From NCBI RefSeq assembly GCF_003449015.1, contig NZ_QRGD01000005.1, positions 62,001 to 126,000 on the forward strand: a DNA stretch of 64,000 nt, read 5' to 3'. The DNA is from Aureibaculum luteum. Lineage in GTDB: Bacteria; Bacteroidota; Bacteroidia; Flavobacteriales; Flavobacteriaceae. Made by a program: the position numbers and the translations under genes. Shown in pieces: positions 63,848-64,000 of the stretch. The notes under the pieces were generated by a model. It did no database searches. It saw only the letters and a list, made by a program, of their open reading frames with translations, and was not told the origin of the DNA. Position 1 is the stretch's first letter. Each line of letters starts with the position of its first letter.

Positions 63848-64000
63848 ATGGATCAAAACACAATCGACGAAGGAAAAACAATGGGTATAATTGCCTACAT
63901 TACTTTTATAGGTACAATTATTGCTTTTGTTATGAATAACGATAAAAAAAATGCATTCGCATCATTTCACATTAGACAAATGCTTGGTATTATTCTTATA
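63848..64000 (+). CDS. DUF4870-type small membrane protein, 3' end beyond window
   Basis: ATG 63848 opens a frame that runs off the window after 51 codons. It starts MDQNTIDEGKTMGIIAYITF, with a first membrane helix, MNNDKKNAFASFHIRQMLG and a second hydrophobic stretch. This matches the start of small multi-pass proteins of the DUF4870 type (import component-like) common in Flavobacteriia. The function is unknown. The promoter just upstream is a full consensus match. Confidence 0.8.
   Translation, partial: MDQNTIDEGKTMGIIAYITFIGTIIAFVMNNDKKNAFASFHIRQMLGIILI

Overview
The window is about 64 kb of low-GC DNA from a member of the Bacteroidota, most likely a marine Flavobacteriaceae. The evidence is the family content (a DnaJ with a reduced zinc finger, DUF4290, BatA-like and DUF4870 proteins, GIN-domain proteins, a NagB-PIG-L fusion, many GH92 lipoproteins) and promoters that fit the Bacteroidota pattern TTG-N17-23-TAnnTTTG. 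I saw no rRNA, tRNA, CRISPR array, insertion sequence or phage gene.

Layout. 1-8.1 kb is minus-strand housekeeping: grpE-dnaJ, murA, a DUF4290 protein, a UvrD/PcrA helicase and a FadL-type porin. 8.3-40.8 kb is an accessory region, again all on the minus strand, devoted to glycan use. Its left part reads, in transcription order, two secreted phosphoesterases, then a tightly coupled cassette: PSCyt1-DUF1549-DUF1553 protein, DUF1501 protein, Tat-exported NHL beta-propeller, small lipoprotein, and a membrane protein combining DUF2231, a heme site, leucine-rich repeats and a C-terminal binding module. GH92 and GH29 follow. Its right part is one long run: GH92, sodium-solute symporter, GH130, CBM9-like lipoprotein, GH92, GH2, GH20, DUF1080 and Gfo/Idh/MocA. 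A frameshifted Coa1-family gene and an S33-type peptidase lie between the two parts.

40.9-44.6 kb holds a LytS/LytTR pair and a NagB-PIG-L fusion. 45.0-48.3 kb is an isolated Wza/Wzc-type export pair with two candidate tandem promoters and a bidirectional terminator. 48.3-56.0 kb is minus strand: two PPK2 kinases, an NTF2-like protein, ornithine aminotransferase, Lgt, then an ECF sigma / anti-sigma / two beta-repeat surface protein operon. A 23-codon ORF followed by a terminator sits alone before that operon. 56.4-64 kb holds lon, a sterol-desaturase-type enzyme, a BatA-like protein, a dihydroorotase-like protein lacking its metal histidines, and the start of a DUF4870 gene that runs off the window.

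How the genes fit together (inference from families). The exo-enzymes GH29 (fucose), GH2 (galactose), GH20 (GlcNAc) and three GH92 (alpha-mannose) fit trimming of N-glycan-like or mannose-rich glycans outside the cytoplasm. No SusC/SusD pair is present. The symporter would import small sugars, GH130 would phosphorolyse a beta-mannoside inside the cell, and NagB would feed amino sugars to glycolysis. The Gfo/Idh/MocA plus DUF1080 pair suggests an additional oxidative 3-keto route. The multi-gene cassette carrying heme sites and of unknown function is the most promising lead for an undescribed system, because it shares a C-terminal module with the GH20 enzyme of the same region.
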